Part shown: positions 1-12,760 of the stretch, piece after piece
Layout of the letters: the number at the start of each line of letters is the position of its first letter
Position numbering within the stretch: the first letter of the stretch is position 1
Source: Lytechinus pictus
Lineage: Eukaryota > Echinodermata > Echinoidea > Temnopleuroida > Toxopneustidae
Assembly (NCBI RefSeq): GCF_037042905.1
Contig: NC_087249.1
Span: 15,867,901-15,931,900 of the forward strand
Reading direction: 5' to 3'
DNA length: 64,000 nucleotides
Position numbers and translations under genes: made by a program
Notes under the pieces: generated by a model
The model's input: only the letters and a program-made list of their open reading frames with translations
The model's database searches: none
What the model was told of the DNA's origin: nothing

Positions 1-50
1 GACAACTTGTCGGATGAAAATGTTGATGAAACACTCCCCTGGGGCCTGTT
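1..50. mobile_element. End of a hairpin MITE
   Basis: The word ATGTTGATGAAAC followed by CTCCCCTGG matches the right arm of the hairpin at 23452-23579. It is cut off by the window edge. Confidence 0.5.
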
Positions 51-199
51 TAGATGAGCGATACGTAGGAATGTCCTTGGACCAATTCTTCCAAGATTAT
101 AAAGAAGATTTGCAACAAATCAATGCTTTCCATATCATGAAGGCAATTCTTATGACACGTGTTCATGCCAATATTTTATATCGATGTTTAATTTCACAA

Positions 200-659
200 A
201 ACATTTATATGCACATCCTGGCTGGTATGCAAATGAGGAGACTATGATGTCATCCACTCACTATTTCTTTGTACTTTATAATATGAAATATGAAATATTC
301 TAATTTTCTCCTCATTGTCAAGTGATACAACGATTAATTCCTCCCTGAACATGTGGAATTAGCATTGTTTAATACTATATGGTTCAGTCAAGTTGGTCCT
401 TATTATCAAATCTATAAAAAATGAAATATTGTATAATACAAACAATAAAAAAACAAAAGAAATAGTGAGTGATGAACATCATCGACTGACTCACATAGTT
501 GTGCATATCACTGTTTTGTGGAAAAGAAGCGAAACTTTAAAATGTCATAACTTTCTTATTTTACATCCTATTCTGATGAAATTTTCAGCACTAAGCTAGT
601 TTGATTTTTCTCTATTTATCAATTCACATCAGCATTTTTTTGGGGTGGACTTGACCTTT
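200..659. mobile_element. Partial foldback MITE
   Basis: Matches the family of 38047-38635: GCACATCCTGGCTGGTATGC near 208, AATGTCATAACTTTCTTATT near 541, and the terminal GGGGTGGACTTGACCTTTAA near 642-659. The first arm is missing. Confidence 0.7.
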
Positions 660-829
660 AAATAACCAAGGCTAGGTTTCAAAATGTCATAACTCTAAAA
701 TTATATCAACCTTTTTCATAAAACTTCAACATTAGGGTAATAAATTATCACTGATCACTTTGCATAAATTTCAGGTCACATGATCAAGGTCCAAGGTCAT
801 TTAATAGGGTCAATGAACTTAGTATTTAA

Positions 830-3415
830 CTCTTTGCCCGCCACGTACACTATCCCCTCTGCGCCACATTAATTTTGGGGTGCCACATTCAGAGGGGGTT
901 TGCGTGCACTGTCTTATTCAACTCGCAATAACTTTTTACTGGTTTGTCGTATTGAAAAAAATTGTGTAGCAAAGTTTTAGAGAAATAAATACTCTTGCCA
1001 ATGGTATCGTTTTTGCTATGTATAATATCATAGACTTTGAGAATTTTAACTTTACATTCTGTTTCCAATTTTTCGTTTAGGAGGGTATTTTATACCTCTT
1101 ATATTCAATACTTCCTAATGAAGGTTAAATTTCTAAGTTAATTCATTGAAAAGATGTGTTCTTTAGCTTTCATTACATACCAAATCCATGTCTTTATGGT
1201 CATTATGAGCTAAGCAGTTTAGGATTGAAATGGGGCATTCAAAAAGAGTAAACTGACAATGAACTAAACTCTTCTATTGAAATGGTCCCTGGCTACTTCT
1301 CAATAGACTTCCCGTCCTGGGAGACTTCCGTCTATTGATACTTTGATCCCCTTATTGCTATAGGGAGGTGGCAATTTGTATCATTCTTTTATTACAAGGA
1401 AAGCAGTGCAAGCTATTGAAAGCTCATCTAAATATATCCTAAAGCAGTTAAAAAAACTCAATTTTACCCGAAAAATCTCTATGTAATACCCCCATCTCAC
1501 TAGATGGCGATTCCACTGCGATCGTCAAAAATCGACAAAGCGTGGTATAACGTAGCTTGATCGTGCCTTGATCTTTTCAATCTTCTCCGTCGTACCTTGA
1601 TCTTTTCTGAAGCGGCAAGGATCGCCACCATCTTCCTGGTCGCCACAAAATTTTGAACATGTTCAAAACTTACGTAGCGAGATCGCGGAGGTGCTAAAGC
1701 GCATCACAATCGAGTCATGAGCGTATTACAAACGACACATTCGTAGCTGTAACGGAGCCCCAACGCATAAAGCGTAGTATAAGCGCATTAAAAGCAGCAC
1801 CGATCGCCCGTGGTTTTCAGGCCCGTTCCCAATACAATTCTGCTACGCTGCTTCCGTTTACAAGGCGACTGCCTTGCGCTCGACACGCTTCACACAGCTT
1901 CCACCACGACGCTTCCTTCTTTGGGTGGCATGTGGCACACGTTCTCAGCCCGCTACAGGCGTTCGCGTTGCGCTTTTGCTGCGCCGCTGATGACTGGGCA
2001 GCGATTGCGCAACAACCGTCCGCGCTGCTATAAAACGCCGTGCCGATGGTGGCGGATTATCATATTTGCAACAGATTACGAGGCGATACCACAGCGTTTT
2101 CAAACATACCTCCCAGAAAAAGGACCAGAAAAGGGAAAGCTGCCCAAGCTACCCCTCTTAGGCCGGCGGTCGAAGAGGAAGATCAAGGGGTTATGGTGGT
2201 GGTAGAGGAGGAGGAGGAGGGGGTACAGGAGGAGGATGAAAATCTTACTGCTGAGCCAGCTGGAAAGAGAAAAAAAGACGCTCACATGTCTTGATGACGA
2301 AATGGGTTACCTCTGCAGAAATAAATAAATTGATTAAGTTTTAAAAATAAATTGAATTCTAACCACAGTGACAGTAGACAACATTAAATTTTGTTAATGA
2401 TTCGATCACTAATGTATTGATTGGGAAAGGCAATCTTTAGGGAGATTCTGGCATTGTGCCCCCCTCCCCCTCCCTTTTTATGAGTGCTCTCACATCAGTA
2501 GACTACTTCTTGTCAGCAAATTTGATAGGAATTTACCAAATATTTTTGAGTGACAAACTTTTGTGGAAAAAAATAAACAGAATATCAAAGATTTTTATGC
2601 TCTTTTATGAAATTCTGGATGCATCCCTCATATTAACTATTAGGCTCATCGACATCTTTTGAATGACATTTTTAAAATATTGTATATTATGACTTAGGTG
2701 ACAGCCAGTATCAGACCCTGTATCTTTTTGGCCTCCTCCTTCTCCTGTCCTCGCATTCAACTTTTAACTGATGTTCTTTTAGAATGCCAAGATGTATAAG
2801 TCCAACCAAATTCTGGACATCCATGTTGGTCGGAGGTTGGCAATCGACTGAAAAATGTGTCATGTGCCGCGATTAGTATGCCGATTGCTTGAAATCGTTT
2901 CAAGAGCCCATCATGAACGTAACATAATCGCTTCATTCGTAGCACCACCGTACCGAGGTCCTAATTAGCGTATGAGCCTCGTTGTACGATCGCTTTGATC
3001 GCAGAAGCAGCGCATCACATCTGCCTCGAATCGTCGCAAGAAAGTGGCATCGTCGTACTTTCAGCGTATTACCATCGCCTTCAGCGCAGGTCGGTCGCAT
3101 AGAAGTTGCAGTGCAATCGTCTCGCAGGCTAAAAATAGAATTCGAGGAAGATTCTGCTACGATTTGCGGGATTTACACAGATCGCCATGGTCGCCACGAT
3201 CGCCTTCCTAGTGAGATGGGGGTATTAACAACGTCGGCCAAAGCTATAACACAAAAGCTAGATTCGTAAACAATGCAATACACACGTTGCTATTGTATGT
3301 GTGTGCACACAATTACAATTAAATGCGTTCCGTATGCATTGTGTGCGAACTGTGACTTGAGTCGTCGTTGGCAGTCCGCTGTATGTGCCGCGAGTCGTCC
3401 GTGGCGGGCAAAGAG
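830..3415. mobile_element. TTAA-flanked piggyBac-like non-autonomous element
   Basis: TIR CTCTTTGCCCGCCACG occurs at 830-845 and inverted at 3400-3415, directly flanked by TTAA at 826-829 and 3416-3419. TTAA duplication is the piggyBac hallmark. Without its nested insert the element is about 0.85 kb. No transposase was recognised. Confidence 0.8.
1486..3225. mobile_element. DNA transposon nested in the TTAA element
   Basis: TIR ATACCCCCATCTCACTAG at both ends, flanked by TA on each side. 1.74 kb, less AT-rich than its surroundings, rich in CGATCG/GATCGCC words near the ends. It contains an 18-bp palindrome TTTTGAACATGTTCAAAA at 1651-1668. Small open stretches at 1810-2205 and 2040-2294 (glutamate-rich and lysine/arginine-rich) are not recognisable proteins. 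Confidence 0.75.
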
Positions 3416-3549
3416 TTAATCATCATTTGAATAGTGTTTTTGTGAATGATTATTCATCTTAGTTGTTTTCAGAGTCAGCCCTGCGGCTATATTGAATCAC
3501 ATGATGCAGGCGAGACTGCCAGAGGCATTCCACTTGTTCAAATTCACTG

Positions 3550-4140
3550 CTGATGATTAAATTTTGATCTAAACTTACGTTTCTGCAACAAGCTCAGACT
3601 GCTATCCACAAGAGCAAATCCTGAAATCGAGAAATCATTTGGCAGAATTCACAGAATTCTTACAGAGATAAGACAATTTTCTTTATTTTGGGGACCAGTA
3701 AATTTTAGTTTCGGACCAGTAAAATATTGAAAAACTGGGTGTATCTACTGGACTGCCATGAACAGATTGGACCAGTAGAAAAAAGGGTTAGTGTGGAGCC
3801 CTGTTTAAATAGATGAATTAGTTGATATGATCACAATCAATCAATGATTACAGATGTGTCGTCCACATATCTCCAAATCTGACGGGGTGTGTTGCTTCCA
3901 TTAACCTGTTATAGGTTACAGGTATAAAGAAGTGAATGAAGTAATTTCTTGAAAATTCCAGAAGATTGGCCAAAATTCCCAATATTCCCACAAAATTCCT
4001 GTTTAATTCCACCACAAAAATTTACGGGAATTTCATAACTCTAATACAGGCAAGCTGCTAGGTACTCCCTTTGTTGCTTCCTTTCCACATTGTTGATGTT
4101 CTGATGTTCGCCCTACCTCTTCCATCTGTACTTATCCCTC
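3550..4140. other. No recognised feature
   Basis: AT-rich noncoding sequence. A phrase near 3585-3660 (GCTATCCACAAGAGCAAA and neighbours) resembles 7500-7560, suggesting a diverged shared repeat. Confidence 0.4.
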
Positions 4141-4142
4141 CA

Positions 4143-5375
4143 TTACCTTGGAACAAGGTTGTGGACTTCATCTTCTACATTCATCTGACCAAATCCAATT
4201 GGCTTGTGAAGGAAATACAAGCAGTGGCTATATTCTTCACGACCTTTGGAGTTCAAAGTATTTTTTGCTGAAGCATTGCCTGAATGCTTGGTAATTCTTG
4301 ACAATTCGTCATCCTTGTGAGAGGCCGTAATTTGAAGACATTCCATTGATGTGTGAGGTTGGCACTCTTGTAAGTTCTCATCAGTGTGGTTCTCATAAGA
4401 AAGATGTCATCCCTAAGTATGACAAATGGAAAAAGTTTAAGTGTCCTGCCTTCGTTGAGTGGTGATAGATCTGGAAACCCACTGCTAATGTCTTTGATGC
4501 TGTCCTTCGATTCGCAGTTGTTATAGATCTCGGCATCGGGTTGTTGGTCCAATTCTTTGGTATCTTACCTAATGAAATTGTAGTTACTGTCCACCAATGC
4601 TAGTGAAACCTTTCTAATTGTGATAAAGGCTTTCGAAGTGAGCTGGTTTCTTGATGGCCATGACATGTGCTTGCCATCTAATGCTCCTAAAGCATGGGGT
4701 ATATTCCACCTTCGTTGATATTGATGGGCAATTTCGAGCCATCTACAATGGTATCTTGGGTTAGGAGGCAGGATAGCACTTCTTCCTTGTATTAAGCAGC
4801 ATAGGCTCTGCATACATCGGGTACGAAATGGCATACTGATTCAGATGATGTCCGGAAGGCGGTGACTGTGAAGTGTAGGTATCAGCAGTTGGCATGTACC
4901 TTAACCTCAAGGCCAGCTTCAGGCCTGCAGGGATAGCTCTTCCAAACTATGTATACTGATTCTGCATTCGATGATGTACTCAATGACATGGTCCGTCGAA
5001 CAGGGTCGGAATTACACGGGGGCGACGGTCGATTTTGCCCCCATGACAGCCCAAATCGCCCCTAAAAATTCTCAAAACCCAATGCTTTGGGGCGACTATT
5101 TATTTCAGAATCGCCCCAATAAAATACCATCGACAATGTAAAAAATACTTCACATAATTACGTTCTCCGGCGGCGGAGCAAGCGCATCTTTTATATCGCC
5201 CTTGCCAGCTTTAAAATGACATGGTCCGTCGAGGCGTCGAATATAGCTGGGGTAATTGTCAGGTACCTTTTGAATGACTGTACATCTTCAGCTTGGAGTT
5301 CTTGCATGTGTTTCGTATTGTCCAAACTGAAACCTCCTTTCTGTTGTCAACAATGGCTTCACCCACCACCTATCA
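4143..5375 (-). pseudogene. PIF/Harbinger transposase fossil
   Basis: Minus-strand remains of a DDE transposase. N-terminal QELQAEDVQSFKRYL (about 5.3 kb); RAIPAGLKLALRLRYM (about 4.92 kb); WNIPHALGALDGKH (about 4.66-4.71 kb), which holds the first catalytic aspartate motif; ELDQQPDAEIYNNCE and DDIFLMRT (4.40-4.56 kb), including the second aspartate region; and a decayed C-terminus to 4143. Stops and frame changes occur throughout, and a foreign insert splits it at 5000-5214. The family catalyses cut-and-paste transposition with a 3-bp target. This copy is dead. Confidence 0.85.
5000..5214. mobile_element. SINE-like insertion with 18-bp target duplication
   Basis: An exact 18-bp direct repeat, AATGACATGGTCCGTCGA, lies at 4982-4999 and 5215-5232 and brackets about 215 bases foreign to the Harbinger ORF. 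A long duplication is typical of target-primed retrotransposition. The insert contains GGGGCGAC/GTCGCCCC-like words. No A-box or B-box was confirmed. Confidence 0.7.
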
Positions 5376-5538
5376 TGATACTTTTTTTCTCCTTATGAGG
5401 GACAGGCCAGTCCTACTGTAGTGGAAGTTCATTTTCACTAATTCACTTTGTATTTATAGTAACAAAGCAAGAGGAAATGGTGTAATCACCATGACAACTG
5501 AAAGGCAAAGCATACATATAAATCAATTAATGCTTTAA

Positions 5539-7076
5539 CCCTAAATCTCCTGGGGTATTTTGATTCTTGTCATTCCGGGGGGGGGGGGGGGGCATTATGG
5601 CCCCCCCTTAAGATCTCAGACGCGGATTGCGCGATCACAACAAAAAATTTGCATGATGGTAAAGAATGACGTAATCTACGCAGTTGCATTGGTAAATTTC
5701 ACTGAATTCATATATTTTTATTTTATATGAATTAATTATGCTAATTTATTCATGAAATCATACTTTTTACTCTGATTCACTAATAAAGCTCCTAGAATGC
5801 TATTTTTTGGTGAAAATATTCTTTATAGCATTCCTAACAATTGTGAATGAAAAAAATTCTGGTACCAAGACCGATTTCTTATGGGCAGTTCCATAGGTTG
5901 GTGGACATGAGCTTAAACATTCAAATTCAATATATAGCCCGTCTGAACTGTACATTTTAATTGTGTTTGCCTTACTTATACTTATTGCTGGTTCTTTAAT
6001 TGATGTTGAGGGCTTGAGGCATTTTTTTATTTACACAGCCCAAGCCAGATTTCGTACAGTTTAGTGACTACATTACCAATGTACTGACCAATAAGTAAAA
6101 GAGAGGAGGAAACTTATTTAGAATGTTACCTTTAACATAAACTGGTGTCTGAAGTCCTACTCATATTATTACAGAAACAGAAACATGAATCTTACACACA
6201 TCATTGAATTTTTAGTGACATTTATGTTGTTGACCATACATGGACAAAATGTAACGTGAGTAACCGTAATGTGAATAACCACTTTATCTGCACCCCTAGT
6301 AAAAACCATGTGTTCTTTATTTTTTTAATTATATACAAAGTTTGTTTCCCTAATATACTTCTTTGAAATGGATATATTTTATAATCAACTTTCATAAAAG
6401 CCTTGTATGAGGACACTTTTAACTTATGTTGACTTTTCATTTTATGCATGTCCAAATCATGTAACATGAGTAACCGACACATTTCAAAGATTTGCCAGGA
6501 GCAGAATAAAATTTCCCAAAGTTTGTTTTTATATAAAGGATAGTCAGACTGCGTACTTTGTTGTGATAAAGAGATGTTTAGTTCCTATCAATAATAATGG
6601 AGTTACAGCTCCAAGTATGAGTCAAGGTGTCTCCAAATGTAGCGTGGGTATCCGTGGAATAGCCCTTATGTATTTTATTGTTTTTTTAATTTCTTATGTA
6701 TTTCTTTGTTTTTTACTTTTTGTTTTTTTATTGTTTTTTCGATGGAAATCGTTCCAGACTTAATTCTAATCATAAACAAGGCAAAATTAATTAAGTTTAA
6801 TCAGTAAAAGAAGAAATAATGATACATTTATGAATTTTGGCTAAATACACAATTTGCATTGGATTTGTACATGAAATCACGTTTATGAGCAATTTTGGGT
6901 ATGACATGCACTTACAAAATGTTGCGTAACGTCGTAACCGCGTACCCGTGCGTCACAAATTTGGTCTCAAAATTTGCGCGAGACTTGAAAGTAAAAAGTC
7001 AGTGAGCGGCGAGGTCAAAAAATTTTGCGAAGCAGATATATCGCGAAAATTGCCCCCCCCCCCCGGAGAATTAGGG
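5539..7076. mobile_element. TTAA-flanked element carrying a GTAACRTGAGTAACCG motif cluster
   Basis: TTAA at 5535-5538 and 7077-7080. Inverted ends CCCTAAATCTCCTGGGG and CCCTAATTCTCCGGGGG, next to a G-run at 5578 and a C-run at 7052. The interior has no recognisable transposase. Motif copies GTAACGTGAGTAACCG (6251), TAATGTGAATAACCA (6267), GTAACATGAGTAACCG (6461) and GTAGCGTGGGTATCCG (about 6639). Confidence 0.7.
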
Positions 7077-7643
7077 TTAAATGCCAGCGTGCAACATATA
7101 TTTTCGCTCAATATTTGCTTTATTTTGTAAATACAGTTACCTGTGTCAAGAAACTTCTGTCCACACAAGAAAGATATCTGATATTATTCTCCAATGGTAT
7201 TAATTTTTTTGTGACCTAGTCTTCTCCCTCCAATGTACCCCTAAAGATAATGAAATTTGGGGGAAAGTAAAAAGTTGGAATAATCATTGTGAGCTATATT
7301 GTGATATGTTTGCAAATATAATAAATTACCTACTACCATTTCATAGAATTCAGTCTCTTTTTTTTATTTTGATTATTCATGCATATAAATGCTTCATATG
7401 CTTCATGCATTTTATATATAATTTTACAGTGACAATTTCTTCCATTTTTCAAATTCATTAACGAGAGTTATATTTTTTTGTCTCAAATTTTTGTTTCTCT
7501 CTGCAGGAAGCATAAACTGTTATCCATGAGAGCAAAGCTGAGAAATCTAAGCTTCTTCTGGCAGAAGTCACCCAACAGGAAGCGCAATACGGAGCTACAT
7601 GTAGATTAGGAAGAAGTCAATGTCATGCTGGAGGGATTCCCTG

Positions 7644-7827
7644 ACATTTGCTCCAGCGACAATTGCTCCGCTACAAATTCTACACACTAAACAAATGACT
7701 AATTTCAACCCTGGATTTGACACTATACCCTTCCTTAAACGTAACATAAAGCCCTAATGTAACTCTAACCCTAACCCTACATCTTACACAAAATAAAGCC
7801 TGAAGTAATTGTCACAGGAGCAAATGT
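7644..7827. mobile_element. Short MITE
   Basis: Inverted ends ACATTTGCTCCAGCGACAATT and AATTGTCACAGGAGCAAATGT, about 184 bases. It contains CTAACCCTAACCCTA at 7763, which looks telomeric but is only about two units. Confidence 0.6.
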
Positions 7828-7829
7828 CT

Positions 7830-10800
7830 TGTCACCGTTGGACGATGGACTCAACAAACTCAGGTCAAAGGTCAAGAAAATGCCAGAAATATGCCACGAG
7901 ATCCAGTGGTAAGTTATGCATTGTAATGAGTATTATATGGTGCATTAAATATGCTTGTTTTAGTATGAGTGGTTTGTCTGTGCCAGATCAGAGTATATTG
8001 CACAATGCACAAAGATCTGATGAATTCCCCATAAAGGCTACCTGCTGTGGAATGTTGAGCCTCAGGTCACTTTGATTAAAATTAATATTTTCTCCAATGT
8101 CTTTTAGGTGAGATGGTTATTGGATATCACTAGTGTTAGTATATGAATATAATGCTTCCAAGCGATATTCATATGTTATTTGAGATCAATGAACTTTGGA
8201 TTTTATTGTCAATAATATATATATTTTTTTTCTTTTAATTTTGAAAGATTATTTTTCATTTTGATTAGTTTTCGTAAAGATTCTATGAAGGGGTCTCATT
8301 TTCAAACATGATTCTGAACCTAACTCTGTCACAACCTTATATCCTCTGTCTTCCATGAAATTTAGATGGGAGTGATTTGTCATAGTAGTAAAATTTGGGT
8401 TAGCCATTTGTATTGAAAGGAGCTATGCATTCTATTGATTGTTGGTACAGTCAAGTTTACTTACTTTAATCACTGGTCTACCTCAGATAAAGCTTTTATA
8501 ATTTTCATCTTGAAGTTTTGTTTCTTTTCTTTGGTTTACAGCTTTACTTCGCAGCTTAGAGGAGTCTTACACAGCTGATGGAACAAAGTAATACTTAAAG
8601 TGAGTATATTAAAAATAAGAAAGTTGCAAATCCATGGAGGTAAATCTTGAGGAAAGCCAATAATGCAATATTGAGTAATTTCCTGTTTGGTGTTAGTTTG
8701 CAAGCACGATTCTGATCGGCTTCCATCACATCTAATGTTAGTTTGAAAAATGATCTGAATCATATTATAGCTGACCACCCAAGTGTTTGTATGTATTATT
8801 GAAAAAAAATATGTACCAAATTATTCTGGTAGAAAATGTGTAATTGCTGAGAAATGGACAGAGTGAGCATATTGTATCTTTAGGTGTCGATAATTATATT
8901 ATAATTGGAAATATATATGTGTGTGTATGAACATACATCATGCCTTATACTGCAATATGCAAATTTGAAAACTAGACAAGTAAATTTGGGAAATGTTTTT
9001 GATGATATATGTACTTGAATTGTGCAAATCCCCAAATTGAATATATACCTAAGTGTTTCAGGGTAGTTTACCAGTAGAAGAGTTGTCCCAATGCAAACTT
9101 TTGTTTTGTTTATAGTGTGTAAGTGTTTCAACTTGTGATGAAAGTTTTTGAAAAGGATATATAATTAGAATGTTTTGTTCTTTCACTTTAATACACTTGC
9201 AGTCTTGTCACTCGGTGTACAACATGGATGCACCCCCTATCTGGGAAAGTCTACCAGAGCTAAAGATGTGACACAATCTTGACATCTTCATCTGCACTGA
9301 ATGTCTGGTGTGATAATTTGTTGGTACATACATGGACATGATGTATAATCCACCTGTAAAGAAAGACCACCTTCTCAGAAAGACCAAATGTTATATCCTT
9401 TGAAACATACATGTACAACAAAGGAACCTGTTTGTAAATACCTCTTTTTCTTATATCTGAGAGAATGACTATCAGGGACCGGTACTTTGACATCAGACAT
9501 TATACACAGTCTGTTTTTGGTGCTCCACTATATGTTCTTAATATGGAAATTTCCACCATGTAATTCAACTTGAATGAACCAAATGCCAGTTTGAAAGACT
9601 ATCTGCATTCGCTACTTATGAACCAGGATGGGAAATGTTTTTTTTATTTTTAGGGGCTTATTTTGTCCACAATGGGGTTTTTGCTGACTTTTGGGAGCTA
9701 TTTCTTTCATATTAACAGCTACATTTTTGTGCAACAAGCACTTACGCTGCAAAATCATTTCTCATCATTCTGCTGTACAGGGGTGTATGTAGAATATTAA
9801 TTTTTAGACAATTTTTAGACAATATTAGCTCCCCAAAGTGTTCAATTTTGTGAATTTTCCAACACTGTCATGAACCCATTTTTAGGTATTTATGATGACT
9901 TTTGTGTATCTCAAAGGTTCAAGGTCCAAGCTATTATCTCCGAACAGTGATTTTCAGTTTGAATTAAAGAAAGTCCTTTTCTCTTCTTGAAACATTTTAT
10001 TCTATTTCAAACTTGATCGAGAATGAAATTCTGTTTTTGAGAGAAAACGTACGCATAAAAAGCATGAATTCCATTTTGCAATGAGTTTTCTCCTTAAAAG
10101 TATAGAACCAAAACAGATTTTTCGTTTTGATTTTAAGACTGGTAAACAGAAAACTACTGTCCCTAATTATTTGCTGACTTTCCAAATTATCTGAATTATC
10201 TGTTGTTTCATCAATGGATGCATACTATGTAGGGCATGATTACTAGGAGAAAATGATATGTGCATATTAAAGGTTACAAATGATTTTCAAGTATCATGAG
10301 GTTTATAATTAATATGGCTTGTAGGTTTTTGTGGAGTTATATCGGTTTAAATGAAGTTAATAATTGTGTTAATTTTGTGTTTACTATTCTGCAAAAGTGA
10401 ACCCAAAGGTTTTCCAGAGTTTTCCTCGAATGAATTTATCTCTGGTTTTTACCCTGGATTTACTTGCCGTAGAATAATTGTTTAAAGGGGGATGTAAGTC
10501 CCGGACCATGGGGGAAATTGGATCGTAAGCAATTTGCAAAAGGCTTGTTTACTTTATGCACACAATAATAATACTGTACTGGATTATTAAAAGAAATCAA
10601 AAATTGGAAAGCGCGAATTCAACCCATCCAAGGGTCGTTATTTATTTTAAGTTGCCGAAGTTCTCTTCAATCCTTCGTCGTAGACTCTTAACTGGTCTCT
10701 TGATTGTTAATCCAAACAAACTCCATCTATTACACTTATATGTTCAAATTGAAAATTTACTTTGCACCTGGATGGCTCTGCGCCAATCATGTGATACCCC

Positions 10801-11260
10801 TTAAGGCTTTTCTCAGATTTTATTTGTAATTTGCTTTTTCATGTGTCCAGCCACCCCCAAACCAACAATAAGTTGCAATGGAAGCTTCTCTGTAAATAGC
10901 CAAAAAAGTAGCTTCTTCATACTGTCAGAATTTTGGATTAGAAAAGTTAAATAGAAAAAAAAATAGATACAAGAGTTTCTTTGACATTAGTTTTTGCAGG
11001 CTACTTGAAAGTTCCACAGTGGACCATGGTTTATGACTTGCGTTCCTCTTTAACACAAGACCCCCCCCTGATTTGAATTTGTGCGCAATGCAGCACAATA
11101 GCTTTATATACACTTATTTTCCATGAATATCATTAACATGTTCTGTCCAGTTTCATGAATTATTATGATACAAAGAGAGTTTATGATAAATTTTTTTAAT
11201 TTCATATTCTAAATTAGAGATTAAGGCTATTTCAAATGCAGGAATAGCAAAGTTTGTTCT
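7830..11260. other. No recognised feature over 3.4 kb
   Basis: AT-rich sequence with only short open frames and no conserved-domain match, terminal repeats or tandem arrays that I can see. Short CCGGACCATGG-like and (TG)n spots only. It could contain untranslated regions or very old repeats. Confidence 0.45.
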
Positions 11261-11263
11261 AAG

Positions 11264-11400
11264 CTAATTCAGTCTAGTTTTTATTTTGATTTCATAAAAT
11301 ATTTTTGTATCGTCTGCATAGATAATGAAATTTGATATTTCAAAGGATTCAATGATGTCATTAACACAAATAAAAAACACCCATGTACACTTCATTGCAG
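11264..11400 (-). pseudogene. LINE reverse-transcriptase fragment
   Basis: Minus strand reads FFICVNDIIESFEISNF, then IIYADDTKIF. YADD is the reverse-transcriptase catalytic box with the usual preceding (I/V)NDI. Only this patch survives. Confidence 0.65.
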
Positions 11401-11595
11401 GATAACATATGTTATGGAAAGAATATATAGATCGAAATATCAGATCAAAAGTTATTGAAAGAAGTAAACTAAATTGGTCCCAAAGATGTGCGAGATGAAA
11501 AAGGTCATAGGTCAAAGATCACAGAGGTCATTTGGTACCCCAAAATATACTTTTTTCATGAAAAAATAAATAACCGTGTGAAGATTCAACTTCAA

Positions 11596-11838
11596 CCCTT
11601 TCCCCTTGACACAGCGTGAAAACGAGCATTTCTGCGCAAACAGATTTCTGCGAGCTTTACAAAAATGGAGAGTGCTCACTCAAGTGTAACATTCTGTCAA
11701 AACTTTGACATTCATTCGATAGATGAGACCCAAAGCAAACCCAAGATTTTATGTGAAAAAATTACCCACATGTATATTTGTTAATTCCCAGGGATTTTTC
11801 AAAGTGTAAACTTTTTTTTTATACACACTGTATAGTGC
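11596..11838 (+). repeat. Half-copy of the 46.1-47.07 kb element
   Basis: About 240 bases match 46835-47070 closely (shared CCCTTGACACAGCGTGAAAA and TTCTGCGCAAACAGATTTC), ending in CAAAGTGTAAAC and a T-run. Confidence 0.8.
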
Positions 11839-12329
11839 TAGACTGCTAGTGATGTGTTTATCTTTTTGTTTCATTATACCCAGAGTATATAGTCAAAGTG
11901 TTAGATTTTTGAAAAGTTTATGAATTTAGCAAAACAATTCTTGGAACTGTTTCACAAATATATAAATCTGACTGAAAGTCCTGCCTAATTGTTAATGTGC
12001 ATATGATATTTCATGTGCAGTCTTATTGATTCATACACAGTAGAGTGCATCTTCTGAGGGTGATTTAATCAATATGGTGATCTGTTACTTTCTCAAATCT
12101 TTGTGAAACACTCCTTTGATTTGTCTCTTATGTCACATATAATGCCAGATAGCTTGGACCTGCCCAATAATGTTTGCTTGTCTGTACTACATATATACTT
12201 GTTTTGTATTCATGATTTTATACTTATTTTTTTATAAAATTATGTAAGACCAACAGCCTGGAAGATTTATTCAAGTTGCAGGACCATAGCAGTTGACTCT
12301 GATTGATGGTGGTAGGCCCTAAACCTTAC

Positions 12330-12760
12330 AAGCATGGCTTCCTGTCTGGTTTGAGCATGGGTCTTCCTGCCAGAATCACACAATTAGTGACGTCACTACT
12401 GAGAGATCTATTTTTCAGTATGCAGAGAAGGGCACTGGACACTGTTGTGCATGGTACACAACTTACCACAATGTAAGTGCTTTAATAATGATTTCAATGA
12501 TATTTTGTGTAGCCTAGAGTATGCAAGACAATGCAATCGGTTTTCCAGTAATTACATACTGAGGGCAATAACCTTTGTGAAAATATTGGGTGGCAATTTT
12601 CCCCATATCAGGATTTTCTCTTTTCTTTTAATAACTGTAATCCCTTCTCTTCACCTTTACTGTTATTTTCTTCCCATTCCTGTATCCTTTTGTTGGGTGT
12701 AGTCTTTCTTTATATACCTCCCAGTACTCTCTGTTCTAACTATATCTTTGTTTCACATTG
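12330..12760 (+). repeat. First copy of an inverted duplicate pair
   Basis: Shares GCAGAGAAGGGCACTGGA, CTGTTGTGCATGGTA and ATACCTCCC with the reverse complement of about 16050-16570. Noncoding by appearance; identity unknown. Confidence 0.65.

Larger units (their letters stand above)
660..3550. repeat. Host repeat (AAGGTCA family) split by the nested elements
   Basis: 660-825 has TTTCAGGTCACATGATCAAGG and GGTCAATGAACTTAGTATT. 3420-3545 resumes with TATATTGAATCACATGATGC and GAGGCATTCCACTTGTT, the 3' end seen intact at 33782-33850. The TTAA element therefore landed inside an older copy of this family. Confidence 0.7.

Noticed and set aside
1810..2294. Coding gene in the 1.8-2.3 kb open frames
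   Set aside because: Frames overlap, are low complexity (E/K/R-rich), lie inside a TIR-bounded element and match no transposase motif.
7763..7778. Telomeric repeat
   Set aside because: Only about two CCCTAA units inside a small MITE.
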